In this document: positions 1-6,246 of the stretch, piece by piece
How positions within the stretch are numbered: position 1 is the first letter of the stretch
How the letters are laid out: each line of letters begins with the position of its first letter
Assembly (NCBI GenBank): GCA_002507205.1
Contig: DAZF01000026.1
Coordinates: 10,176-17,742, forward strand
Length of the DNA: 7,567 bases
Source: Methanolobus sp. UBA32
GTDB taxonomy: Archaea; Halobacteriota; Methanosarcinia; Methanosarcinales; Methanosarcinaceae
Reading direction: 5' to 3'
Translations under genes and position numbers: made by a program
Notes under the pieces: model-generated
Database searches by the model: none
What the model saw: the letters and a program-made list of their open reading frames with translations, nothing else
Told to the model about the DNA's origin: nothing

Positions 1-570
1 TATTTTTCGCTTATACTGGAGTATGAGCATCTGGATCCTGAGCTTTGGAGCAACGAGGCTATGGCACTCGTATGGAATAATAAGGGTATAGCTCTTTCTT
101 TTCTGGGTAAGGATGAAGAAGCAGTGGAATGCTTCAGGCAGTCTGTTTTTCTTAACAAAAATGATGTTGATGTTCTATGCAATATGGGTGTGGTTCTTTT
201 CAATATCGGCAGATATGAAGAAGCCATCAAATGTTATAACCGGATACTTGTCCTTGACCCAAAAAATGAAAATGCATGGGTAAATAAAGGCGATATCATG
301 GAAATGATGGGTAATCATAACGAAGCCATCGAATGCTATAGCAGAGTTCACAAGGAAATTGAACTGGATAATAAATTTGCTGTTGTATGGCACAAAAAAG
401 GACTCGCTTACTTTGGCCTTGGCCAATATGAGGATGCAGCAGAGTGTTTTACCAGAGTCCTTAAAATAGACCCCGAACACAGTGACGCAATAGAAAATCT
501 TAAGACTGCAATGGGTAATACAAAAAAAATGAACGATGATATGAAATATCAAAGTTCTTCCTGTCTGTGA
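1..570 (+). CDS. Tetratricopeptide-repeat protein, 5' end outside the window
   Basis: The reading frame is open from base 1 to the TGA at 568-570, so the gene begins upstream and 189 C-terminal residues are visible. The ATG at 61 is internal and has no convincing ribosome binding site. Four TPR units can be read: nt 64-165, 166-267, 268-378 and 379-480. They keep the family pattern of W/L at position 4, G at 8, L/Y at 11, A at 20, F/Y at 24 and P near 32. The third unit is 37 residues long instead of 34 because of a short insertion before the next helix. An LDPE segment at nt 31-42 resembles the end of an earlier repeat. The tail of about 30 residues is polar. TPR arrays are protein-protein interaction scaffolds, common in methanogen genomes. 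The partner and pathway cannot be told from this part, and other domains may lie upstream. No signal peptide or membrane segment is visible in the part present. The gene converges with the minus-strand RNase gene, with 25 bp between stop codons. Confidence 0.88.
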   Translation, partial: YFSLILEYEHLDPELWSNEAMALVWNNKGIALSFLGKDEEAVECFRQSVFLNKNDVDVLCNMGVVLFNIGRYEEAIKCYNRILVLDPKNENAWVNKGDIMEMMGNHNEAIECYSRVHKEIELDNKFAVVWHKKGLAYFGLGQYEDAAECFTRVLKIDPEHSDAIENLKTAMGNTKKMNDDMKYQSSSCL

Positions 571-595
571 ATTAAAATTTGTCTTAAATTTGACC

Positions 596-1834
596 TTATA
601 ATGTAAAGCGTTCACCTAATTCCGGTGCAAATGCCTCAACGCCTATTTCTTCTTTTACCCAGTCTGCAAAGCCTTCGCAGTTATCTCCATGCATTGTGAA
701 GACATGCTCAGTTCCCCTGTCACAGAAATCCCTTACCATTTCTTTAAGTTCCCTGTCCCCGGAATGGGCGGAAAAATCATACTGCTCTATTTTTGGTTTG
801 AGATGCTGGATAATTCCATCATTGTCTATATTGCCGGTATCCATTACCATTCTACCATTGGTGCCCTCTACCTGGTATCCTGTAAGTATTATCTTGGATT
901 TCGGGTCCTTGTACAGTTTGTTGATGTAATAGAGCACAGGTCCGCCATTGAGCATTCCTGCTGTAGTTACAATTACGGAAGATTCAAGTTTAATCTTATT
1001 TCTTTTGTGTCCACTTACCAGGGTTGCATTATCAAATGCCTTTTTAAGGTGCGTGGGATTATGCAGGTATTCAGGGTGTCTTAACATGATCTTGTATGCC
1101 TCTACGCCCATTCCGTCAACATAGGCCCTGATATCATAAGCATCCAGAAGCATTAGTATTTCCTGAGTTCTTCCTATGGCAAAGGCAGGAATTATGACAC
1201 TGCCTCCTATGTTAAGCGTATCCTGAACGGAATCGATGAATTCTTTTTCAACTTCCCTGCGGGGCGGGTGTTCATCCCCGAAATACGTACTTTCGGTTAT
1301 CAGTATGTCTGAATCCGGGAAATCAATTGCTCCGACAACCAGTCGTGTATCTTCAGTATTGATGTCTCCTGTATAGAACAGGCTTTTATTCTCTTTATCC
1401 CGGACATGAATTGCTGCGGCACCGGGTATGTGTCCTGCACTAAGGAATTCAACATCGTATCCATGGACGTGTAATTTAACTCCAGTGTCCACCTGTTTTG
1501 TCTGATGAGCAAACTTTGAAAGATCCATGGAATCATATATTGGCATCTCTCCTTCTCTTTCCGCGATTCTCAATGTGTCCTTTGCCAGCATATGTGTTAG
1601 ATCAAAAGTAGGTGGTGTCATATAGACATCAGGTTCAAGGTCCATAAGATTTGGAATTGCACCGGAATGGTCTATGTGTGCATGGGATAGAAGCACAGCC
1701 TCAGGACGCGACCCATTCAAAGGGTACTTTACGTGTTCTCCGGGAGATACTCCGTAATCCATCATCAGTTTATCATCGACAAGAACTGCCGATCTTCCCA
1801 CTTCCCTGCATGCACCCTTGAATTCCAGTTCCAT
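596..1834 (-). CDS. Beta-CASP metallo-beta-lactamase ribonuclease, archaeal CPSF2-like
   Basis: This 412-residue protein carries the complete two-zinc nuclease site of the metallo-beta-lactamase/beta-CASP fold. Visible motifs are HxHxDH (H51, H53, D55, H56), H135 in SAGHIPGAA, and D157 in FYTGD. The beta-CASP motifs are A (E181), B (H357 in FSAHSGD) and C (H382 in FTMHGD). The segment PAFAIGRTQE (216-225) is the family signature, and the C-terminal ~60 residues form the RMMBL RNA-specificity domain. There is no N-terminal KH region, which separates it from aCPSF1 (about 630 residues). Length and motifs fit the KH-less aCPSF2 group rather than RNase J, though that subdivision is by recall. Members of this superfamily cut or trim RNA endonucleolytically and/or 5'-3' in the cytoplasm. 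The ATG at 1832-1834 is supported by GGAGGA at 1845-1850. The gene follows topA by 15 bp and is almost certainly co-transcribed with it. Its 3' end converges on the TPR gene. Confidence 0.9.
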   Translation of the reverse strand: MELEFKGACREVGRSAVLVDDKLMMDYGVSPGEHVKYPLNGSRPEAVLLSHAHIDHSGAIPNLMDLEPDVYMTPPTFDLTHMLAKDTLRIAEREGEMPIYDSMDLSKFAHQTKQVDTGVKLHVHGYDVEFLSAGHIPGAAAIHVRDKENKSLFYTGDINTEDTRLVVGAIDFPDSDILITESTYFGDEHPPRREVEKEFIDSVQDTLNIGGSVIIPAFAIGRTQEILMLLDAYDIRAYVDGMGVEAYKIMLRHPEYLHNPTHLKKAFDNATLVSGHKRNKIKLESSVIVTTAGMLNGGPVLYYINKLYKDPKSKIILTGYQVEGTNGRMVMDTGNIDNDGIIQHLKPKIEQYDFSAHSGDRELKEMVRDFCDRGTEHVFTMHGDNCEGFADWVKEEIGVEAFAPELGERFTL

Positions 1835-1844
1835 TATACCTGTC

Positions 1845-1850
1845 TCCTCC
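1845..1850 (-). promoter_or_regulatory. Ribosome binding site of the RNase gene, overlapping the topA stop
   Basis: On the minus strand the topA stop codon TAG (1850-1852) runs directly into GGAGGA, followed 10 bases later by the ATG of the downstream RNase gene. The final G of the stop codon is the first base of the Shine-Dalgarno motif. This arrangement suggests translational coupling: a ribosome terminating on topA stands on the site where the next gene is initiated. Confidence 0.75.
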
Positions 1851-4090
1851 TATGCAATCTCGGATTGCCAATTCTTTATTTTCTTAACAGGTATACTTGT
1901 AACTTTCGCAAGTTCTATGGCATCTGCTGCACATAAGTCTTCCACACTGCTAATTCCGGCATCGGATAGTTTTTCTGCAGTAACCTTCCCAATCCCTGAT
2001 ATGTCATTGATGGTCTTCGGACGCTCTTTATTATTGTCAGTGCCTTGTTTTTCTTTCTCCTCTGCTTGCGATTTTTGCCATTCAAGAAAATTACAATGAG
2101 GGCATCCCAGGTTCCAGGGTCTTTTTCCTGAATTTATGATGCGTATGTGGTACATTCCATGATCTTCGCACAATTTATCCGTAACCACTACCTGCCCTGA
2201 CCGTGGGAGTGGCAATGCGAAATTACAGTCAGGGTAACCGTCACATCCTATAAATCGTGAACCTCGCTTTGATCTCATTACCATGAGGTTGGACTTGCAA
2301 TTAGAACAGACGCCTATGATCTTATCCTCGCGAAGACCGGCACGCAGTGATTCGCTGATATCTTCCTTGTTTATTTCAAGTTCTTTGAAGATGAGTCCTA
2401 ACATTTCCCTGGATTCGTTCAGCACTTCATCTTCCGGTATCTCACCTTCCGCTATCCTGTCCATATCAGCTTCAAGTTTGCTTGTCATGTCAGGTTTGGA
2501 CATCGTAGGTGCGAATGTTTCAAGGGTATCCACAACTGCAACTGCGGTCTTTGTAGGTTGCAGGGGGTTTCCATGCACATAGGCTCTGGAATAGAGCTTG
2601 CTGATGATCTCATGGCGTGTTGCCTTGGTGCCGAGCCCCAGATCTTCCATTATCTTAATGAGTCTGCCCTGACCGTATCTTCCGGGCGGTTGTGTCTCTT
2701 TAGCTTCAACTTCAACTTTGTCCACTTTGAGCTTATCGCCTTCAGTCAGTTCTGGCAGTAGCCTGTCTTCAGGTGCATTGTAATGATAATACCATCTCCA
2801 TCCCGGAACAACGAGCCTTGCACCATTTGCTTTGAAATCCTCTCCGTTTATATCGAATTTTGACCTGATGGTCTCCCACTTGGCCGGGTCTGCAAATGTC
2901 GCAAAAAAGCGCCTGACCACGAGTTCATAAAGTTTCCATTCCTGCTCATTCATTTCTGACTTTTTCGCAAGGGATGCAGGAAAGATAGGGGGGTGGTCTG
3001 TTGTTTCTTTCTTGCCTTTAGTTGGGACAAGTTCTTCTTTTTCAAGTAATTTGAGTGCGTATTGCTTGAAAGCACCGGTCTTGAATATCTCTATCTGTGC
3101 CCTGAGGTCCAGACTTTCAGGGTAGACGGTGTTGTCGGTTCTTGGGTATGAGATGAAACCGTTTGTATAAAGTGTCTCAGCAATTCTCATTGCATTAGCC
3201 GCTGTAAAACCGATGGAGCTTGCAGCACCGATGAATTCGGTAGTGTTAAAAGGCGTTGGCGGTTTGTCTATCTTCTCGGAAGTGGTGAGCTCTGTCACAA
3301 GAGCATCATCGCCTACAGAGACATTTCCCATTGCAGCATCTACTTCTGCTTTCTCCCAGAAGCGCTTTGTACGATGTTCTGCCTTGAACTGCACTCCGCT
3401 TTTGCTCTCCAGCATTGCTGATAGTTCCCAATATGGTTTAGGGATAAAAGCATCTCTTTCCTTCTCACGCTCCACTATTAGTGAAAGGGTGGGTGACTGT
3501 ACTCTTCCTACTGAGAGGAACATTTTTCCAAGGCGGCCTGCAGCAAGAGATATGTAACGAGTCATTGAAGCCCCCCATACAAGGTCTATGACCTGTCGTG
3601 AATGTCCGGCATCTGCCAGATTGAAATCAACATTCACAGGGTTTGAAAAAGCATCGTCAATAGCCTTTGGAGTAATAGCACTGTAATGTACACGTTCAAA
3701 TACTACATCAGGATTGACTTCTCTGATTATGTCAAGGGCTTCAACTCCTATGAGTTCTCCTTCCCTGTCGTAGTCAGTTGCAATGGTTACTTTGGTAGCT
3801 GTTTTTCCCAGTTTCTTCAGTGCAGCTACTATCTTTACCTGTGTTGAAGTTGTGATTACATCTGCGCCAATGAGTTCTTTTGCCTCTACTTTTTGCCAGT
3901 TGTTGTAGGCTTTTGGGAAATCCAGTTTAACTATGTGGCCGCTAAGTCCTATGAATATCTTTGTTCCTTCTTCAGATTCATACTCATAGGTATCTACTCC
4001 GCTTACACGAACCTGTTTGGTCTTCCCGGGAGCCAGGATAGCGGCTATCCTTTTTGCTGCAATGTGCTTTTCTGCTATGATGAGATGCAT
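1850..4090 (-). CDS. topA: Archaeal DNA topoisomerase I (type IA)
   Basis: This 746-residue type IA topoisomerase relaxes negatively supercoiled DNA by cutting one strand through a 5'-phosphotyrosine link. The N-terminal TOPRIM domain has E7 and the acidic cluster D106, D108, E110 in DYDREGE. The segment GRVQSPTL (195-202) and the active-site stretch GFISYPRTD follow, with nucleophile Y315 and R317. A four-cysteine zinc ribbon is visible at C595, C598, C616 and C622, and a second cysteine group at C641, C663 and C666. After a charged linker (about 672-692), residues 693-746 form a helix-hairpin-helix module (ISGIGKVTAEKL), which probably adds DNA binding. The ATG at 4088-4090 is preceded by GGAG at 4096-4099, five bases upstream. 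It is the first gene of a two-gene unit with the aCPSF2-like RNase. Archaeal TopA and Top III sequences grade into each other, so the subfamily name is less sure than the enzyme class. No frameshift or missing catalytic residue is seen. Confidence 0.95.
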   Translation of the reverse strand: MHLIIAEKHIAAKRIAAILAPGKTKQVRVSGVDTYEYESEEGTKIFIGLSGHIVKLDFPKAYNNWQKVEAKELIGADVITTSTQVKIVAALKKLGKTATKVTIATDYDREGELIGVEALDIIREVNPDVVFERVHYSAITPKAIDDAFSNPVNVDFNLADAGHSRQVIDLVWGASMTRYISLAAGRLGKMFLSVGRVQSPTLSLIVEREKERDAFIPKPYWELSAMLESKSGVQFKAEHRTKRFWEKAEVDAAMGNVSVGDDALVTELTTSEKIDKPPTPFNTTEFIGAASSIGFTAANAMRIAETLYTNGFISYPRTDNTVYPESLDLRAQIEIFKTGAFKQYALKLLEKEELVPTKGKKETTDHPPIFPASLAKKSEMNEQEWKLYELVVRRFFATFADPAKWETIRSKFDINGEDFKANGARLVVPGWRWYYHYNAPEDRLLPELTEGDKLKVDKVEVEAKETQPPGRYGQGRLIKIMEDLGLGTKATRHEIISKLYSRAYVHGNPLQPTKTAVAVVDTLETFAPTMSKPDMTSKLEADMDRIAEGEIPEDEVLNESREMLGLIFKELEINKEDISESLRAGLREDKIIGVCSNCKSNLMVMRSKRGSRFIGCDGYPDCNFALPLPRSGQVVVTDKLCEDHGMYHIRIINSGKRPWNLGCPHCNFLEWQKSQAEEKEKQGTDNNKERPKTINDISGIGKVTAEKLSDAGISSVEDLCAADAIELAKVTSIPVKKIKNWQSEIA

Positions 4091-4141
4091 GTTATCTCCA
4101 TGATTCTTGAATATTGCAATAGATCTGTCATCGGATGTTAA

Positions 4142-4157
4142 ATCAGACAGTTCTGAT
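4142..4157 (-). repeat. Small inverted repeat upstream of topA
   Basis: Perfect 6-base arms ATCAGA and TCTGAT flank a CAGT loop, 52 bases upstream of the topA start. It would form a small hairpin in the 5' leader if transcription starts further upstream. No function can be assigned, and the size is close to what chance allows. Confidence 0.35.
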
Positions 4158-4182
4158 AGAAAATCTTTATTTTTACACGGTT

Positions 4183-4223
4183 ATTTAATGATTAAATCTA
4201 ACAAACATTCTTCTAAATATATC
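4183..4223 (-). promoter_or_regulatory. Candidate topA promoter region
   Basis: The minus strand has GATATATTTAG (4213-4223), the best TATA-like element I can find upstream of topA. A start site about 26 bases on would fall near 4190 and give a leader of about 100 nt. Just downstream, at 4183-4197, lies a perfect AT palindrome (ATTTAAT, central base, ATTAAAT) that would overlap the start site and could be an operator. Other AT-rich boxes exist nearer the gene, for example around 4165-4176, so the exact promoter is uncertain. Confidence 0.35.
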
Positions 4224-4327
4224 TATCGCAAATCCAAAATATACGAAAACCGAGGCGTTTATGCAAAAAACACCATCATGTAGCAGTATTGCCCGATGTA
4301 AAAAAGTGTGCATCAATACACAGTATT

Positions 4328-4377
4328 AAAAAAGTAAATGAACATTTCCTGTTCCATTTGTCTGGAACAGGAAATGT
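4328..4377 (-). terminator. Hairpin terminator of the regulator-peroxiredoxin-DPSL operon
   Basis: A perfect 14-base inverted repeat (4342-4355 and 4364-4377, arm ACATTTCCTGTTCC) encloses an 8-base loop. It begins 24 bases past the stop codon of the DPSL gene. On the minus strand the stem is followed by a T-rich run that includes six consecutive T (complement of 4328-4333). Placement and shape match an intrinsic-type terminator for the minus-strand operon. The stem could also stabilise the mRNA 3' end. Confidence 0.78.
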
Positions 4378-4401
4378 CAATCTTATCCAACCACTGAATG
4401 G

Positions 4402-4899
4402 TTAATCCATTCTTTGCATAAGTTCGATATCTTCCATGATGGCCTGCAGGTCATCTTCGTGCTCGATCTCATCGGTGAGGATCTGTAATACCATTTCGTA
4501 TGTAACGGGGTCCTTATCCTTGACCTTTCCGAGTATGGAGTTATACACCTGGATCGCACACTGTTCTCCCTTGATGTTCTGAGCAAGGATCTTTTTCACA
4601 AATGGGTCCTCAGGAGATTCGTATCCACAGTTACTGAATTTTTCCCAGTCCATTGGAGAGAGTACAGGTGTTCCACCGAGCTGTATTATCCTGTTGGATA
4701 CCATATCAGCATGGCGTAGTTCGTCTGTGGCGTGTTGGAGAAGTTCGGCTACAGTAGCTTCTCTCATAGGGCCTTTGATTACTTTTGCACCAATCCAGTA
4801 CTGGTAGTATGCAAGCCACTCGTCTGCAAGTGCCTTGTTCAGTAAACCAATCAATTCGTTGACATCTAAATCGAGTATTTCAATACCTTTTGTTCCCAT
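4402..4899 (-). CDS. Dps-like ferritin (DPSL / thioferritin type)
   Basis: This 165-residue ferritin-fold protein probably forms a cage that oxidises and stores iron, consuming H2O2 and so limiting Fenton damage. The four-helix carboxylate di-iron site is complete: E27 (helix A), E60 and H63 in DELRH (helix B), E112 (helix C), E144 and H147 in DEIEH (helix D). Cysteines C91 (in NCGY) and C114 (in GEQC) sit where archaeal DPSL proteins such as those of Sulfolobus and Pyrococcus have their conserved thioferritin cysteine pair. The length also fits that family. I chose the ATG at 4897-4899. An in-frame GTG nine bases upstream lies inside the AGGTGAT ribosome binding site and is not a likely start. 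The gene is 35 bp downstream of the peroxiredoxin gene, same strand, and is the last gene of the operon, followed by a strong hairpin. A bacterioferritin-like or rubrerythrin-related annotation is possible, but there is no rubredoxin domain. Confidence 0.87.
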   Translation of the reverse strand: MGTKGIEILDLDVNELIGLLNKALADEWLAYYQYWIGAKVIKGPMREATVAELLQHATDELRHADMVSNRIIQLGGTPVLSPMDWEKFSNCGYESPEDPFVKKILAQNIKGEQCAIQVYNSILGKVKDKDPVTYEMVLQILTDEIEHEDDLQAIMEDIELMQRMD

Positions 4900-4903
4900 A
4901 ATA

Positions 4904-4910
4904 ATCACCT
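4904..4910 (-). promoter_or_regulatory. Ribosome binding site that fixes the DPSL start
   Basis: AGGTGAT on the minus strand is complementary to the archaeal 16S rRNA 3' tail and lies four bases before the ATG at 4899. It contains the upstream in-frame GTG, which is why that longer start is rejected. Confidence 0.75.
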
Positions 4911-4934
4911 ATGAATAATGTCTTTGCTTCTTAT

Positions 4935-5609
4935 TTAAGACTGTTTCCTGAGACACATGAACCAGTCAAGGCAGTACTTTCCTTCTTCTTCGGTTTCAAC
5001 TCTTTCCTTTGCAGATCCGCATGATCCTGGGGGTGGAATAATAACATCGTCGCCTGGTTGCCAGTTGGCCGGAGTTGCAATATTCTCAGCATCTGACTTC
5101 TGCATTGCCAGGATAAGTCTCTTGATCTCGTCCATGTTCCTTCCATTGGACAGTGGATAATAGAGGATCGCTCTTACCTTTGCTTTCGGGTCCATCATGA
5201 ATACTGCTCTTACGGCCTGGGTATCTGATGCATTTGGCTGTACCATTCCAAACTTCTTTGCAACATCCATCTTAAGATCTTCAATGACAGGGAAATTCAC
5301 TTCTACATCTTTCATACCCTTGTATACGATCTTCTCTTTGATGGTTCGAAGCCATGCAATGTGTGCATATATGCTGTCGATGGAAAGTCCGATAAGTTCT
5401 GTATTTAAGGCTCTGAACTCTTCCTGCATAGTTGCAAAGGTCATGAACTCAGTTGTACACACAGGTGTAAAGTCAGCAGGGTGACTGAAAAGAATTACCC
5501 ATTTCCCCTTGTAATCTTTTGGAAAATTAATTTCTCCCATTGTTGTTTTTGCTTTAAATGACGGTGCGTCATCGCCTATAAGAGGCATTGTTACTATTTC
5601 TTCTTCCAT
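4935..5609 (-). CDS. Archaeal Prx6-type peroxiredoxin (thiol peroxidase)
   Basis: This 224-residue cytoplasmic peroxidase reduces H2O2 and organic hydroperoxides through an active-site cysteine. The peroxidatic C51 sits in the PxxxTxxC signature (P44, T48, C51), with catalytic R134. The long C-terminal arm after about residue 165 is typical of the Prx6 branch. It ends with C213 and C219, separated by five residues, the same spacing as the C207/C213 pair of Aeropyrum pernix ApTPx, so a 2-Cys mechanism is likely. C197 is an additional cysteine after a proline-rich turn. The start at 5607-5609 is chosen because GGAG (5614-5617) lies four bases upstream. A start 36 bases further upstream would overlap the regulator gene and lacks a good ribosome binding site, and the internal Met8 has none either. 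One base separates this gene from the stop of the regulator, so the two are co-transcribed and probably translationally coupled. The DPSL gene follows 35 bp later. Confidence 0.93.
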   Translation of the reverse strand: MEEEIVTMPLIGDDAPSFKAKTTMGEINFPKDYKGKWVILFSHPADFTPVCTTEFMTFATMQEEFRALNTELIGLSIDSIYAHIAWLRTIKEKIVYKGMKDVEVNFPVIEDLKMDVAKKFGMVQPNASDTQAVRAVFMMDPKAKVRAILYYPLSNGRNMDEIKRLILAMQKSDAENIATPANWQPGDDVIIPPPGSCGSAKERVETEEEGKYCLDWFMCLRKQS

Positions 5610-5610
5610 A

Positions 5611-6042
5611 TTACTCCATCTCCATGCATTTTTTGCATATTCCATAAAAATTAGTGTCTGCTGATTCTATTTTGAAGTCATCTATCTCTTTTGCTATGCT
5701 CATGGCATATTCGCTAAGCTTTTCTGATTCATAGTCCTGTATTTCTCCACACTCCAGACAAATTGTGTGATGGTGAGGTATTAGATTGGATTCAAACCTT
5801 GAAACTCCCTTAACGTTCACCTCCTTAATCAGTCCCTTTTCGGCCAGAAATTTCAGATTATTATAAACGGTGGCCTTACTAATCCGTGTTAATTTTTGCC
5901 TTACTCCCTCATAGACATCATCTACTGTAGGATGACCATCAAATTCCCTGAGGAAATCCAGGATCTCAATCCGCTGATTTGTGTACTTGATGTCTGAATG
6001 TTTCATTTTGGTCCCACTTTTATGTTTTTCGTGTTCTGGCAT
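5611..6042 (-). CDS. Fur-family regulator, PerR-like
   Basis: This 143-residue metal-dependent repressor has an N-terminal winged helix (TNQR at 21-24, recognition helix ATVYNNLKFL at 57-66) and a C-terminal metal-binding dimerisation domain. The structural zinc site is intact: C95, C98, C136, C139. Aligned by eye to Bacillus subtilis PerR, the regulatory site reads H37, E84, H90, H92, D103, against H37, D85, H91, H93, D104. The Asp at 103 is the PerR-type residue tied to peroxide sensing, while Glu at 84 is what Fur has. The ATG at 6040-6042 lacks a Shine-Dalgarno motif, so translation may be leaderless or from a very short leader. This start gives the N-terminal length of PerR, while Met13 would remove part of the first helix. 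It is the first gene of an operon with peroxiredoxin and DPSL. A palindrome just upstream suggests autoregulation. Iron-type Fur or Zur function is not excluded. Confidence 0.9.
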   Translation of the reverse strand: MPEHEKHKSGTKMKHSDIKYTNQRIEILDFLREFDGHPTVDDVYEGVRQKLTRISKATVYNNLKFLAEKGLIKEVNVKGVSRFESNLIPHHHTICLECGEIQDYESEKLSEYAMSIAKEIDDFKIESADTNFYGICKKCMEME

Positions 6043-6063
6043 AATTAATGTAAGAACATATCC

Positions 6064-6086
6064 TAAATAATAATTATTATTATTTA
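6064..6086 (-). promoter_or_regulatory. Perfect 23-bp palindrome: likely promoter and Fur/PerR operator
   Basis: Two perfect 11-base arms (TAAATAATAAT and its complement) flank one central T, starting 22 bases upstream of the regulator start codon. The central 7-1-7 part, TAATAAT-T-ATTATTA, agrees with the Bacillus PerR box TTATAAT-N-ATTATAA at 12 of 14 arm positions. The same AT-rich stretch is the only good TATA-box candidate for the operon, so a bound repressor would block TBP or polymerase. With a TATA centre between about 6068 and 6085 the transcript would begin about 0-17 bases before the ATG. AT-rich DNA makes palindromes easier by chance, but 11 perfect arm bases are notable. Confidence 0.6.
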
Positions 6087-6194
6087 AACTTTATTCTCAT
6101 TTAACACTTGGACTCATTTAGTATCATATATTGTGTTTTTCCATGCTAGGAATAAAATATCTCCAGAAACGAGTAAAAGTAATCAATTGAGCAA

Positions 6195-6240
6195 GATACT
6201 TAATAGATAAGTTATCAAATACCCAACAAAACTATCGGAG
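6195..6240 (+). promoter_or_regulatory. Candidate promoter and ribosome binding site of the exonuclease III gene
   Basis: A weak TATA-like stretch (CTTAATAGAT, about 6199-6208) would place transcription start near 6230. The Shine-Dalgarno motif GGAG (6237-6240) is six bases before the ATG at 6247. An imperfect inverted repeat (GATACTTA ... TAAGTTATC, 6195-6216) overlaps the box and might bind a regulator. The ribosome binding site is clear, the promoter and repeat are tentative. Confidence 0.4.
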
Positions 6241-6246
6241 ACACAA

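Noticed and set aside
571..595. Two AAATTT-type repeats between the converging TPR and RNase genes
   Set aside because: The 25-bp gap is AT-rich and may help termination both ways, but there is no stem of useful length, so I did not call a terminator.
2283..3557. Plus-strand open frames opposite topA (also opposite the RNase, peroxiredoxin and exonuclease genes)
   Set aside because: They lie antisense to strongly motif-supported genes, show no family motifs and have low-complexity serine- or hydrophobic-rich translations.
4306..4333. Repeated CAGTATT/AAAAAAGT strings and a TGTG...CACA hairpin near 4283-4333
   Set aside because: Short, imperfect and AT-driven; no array or stable structure, apart from the T run used by the terminator.
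4900..4908. GTG start for the DPSL gene three codons upstream
   Set aside because: The GTG is part of the AGGTGAT ribosome binding site that serves the ATG at 4899.
5610..5645. Peroxiredoxin start 12 codons further upstream
   Set aside because: It would overlap the end of the regulator gene by 35 bases and has no good ribosome binding site, whereas the ATG at 5609 has GGAG four bases upstream.
6004..6006. Met13 as the start of the PerR-like regulator
   Set aside because: Its upstream GTGGGACC is a poor Shine-Dalgarno match, and this start would shorten the first helix relative to PerR. The longer form matches PerR in N-terminal length.
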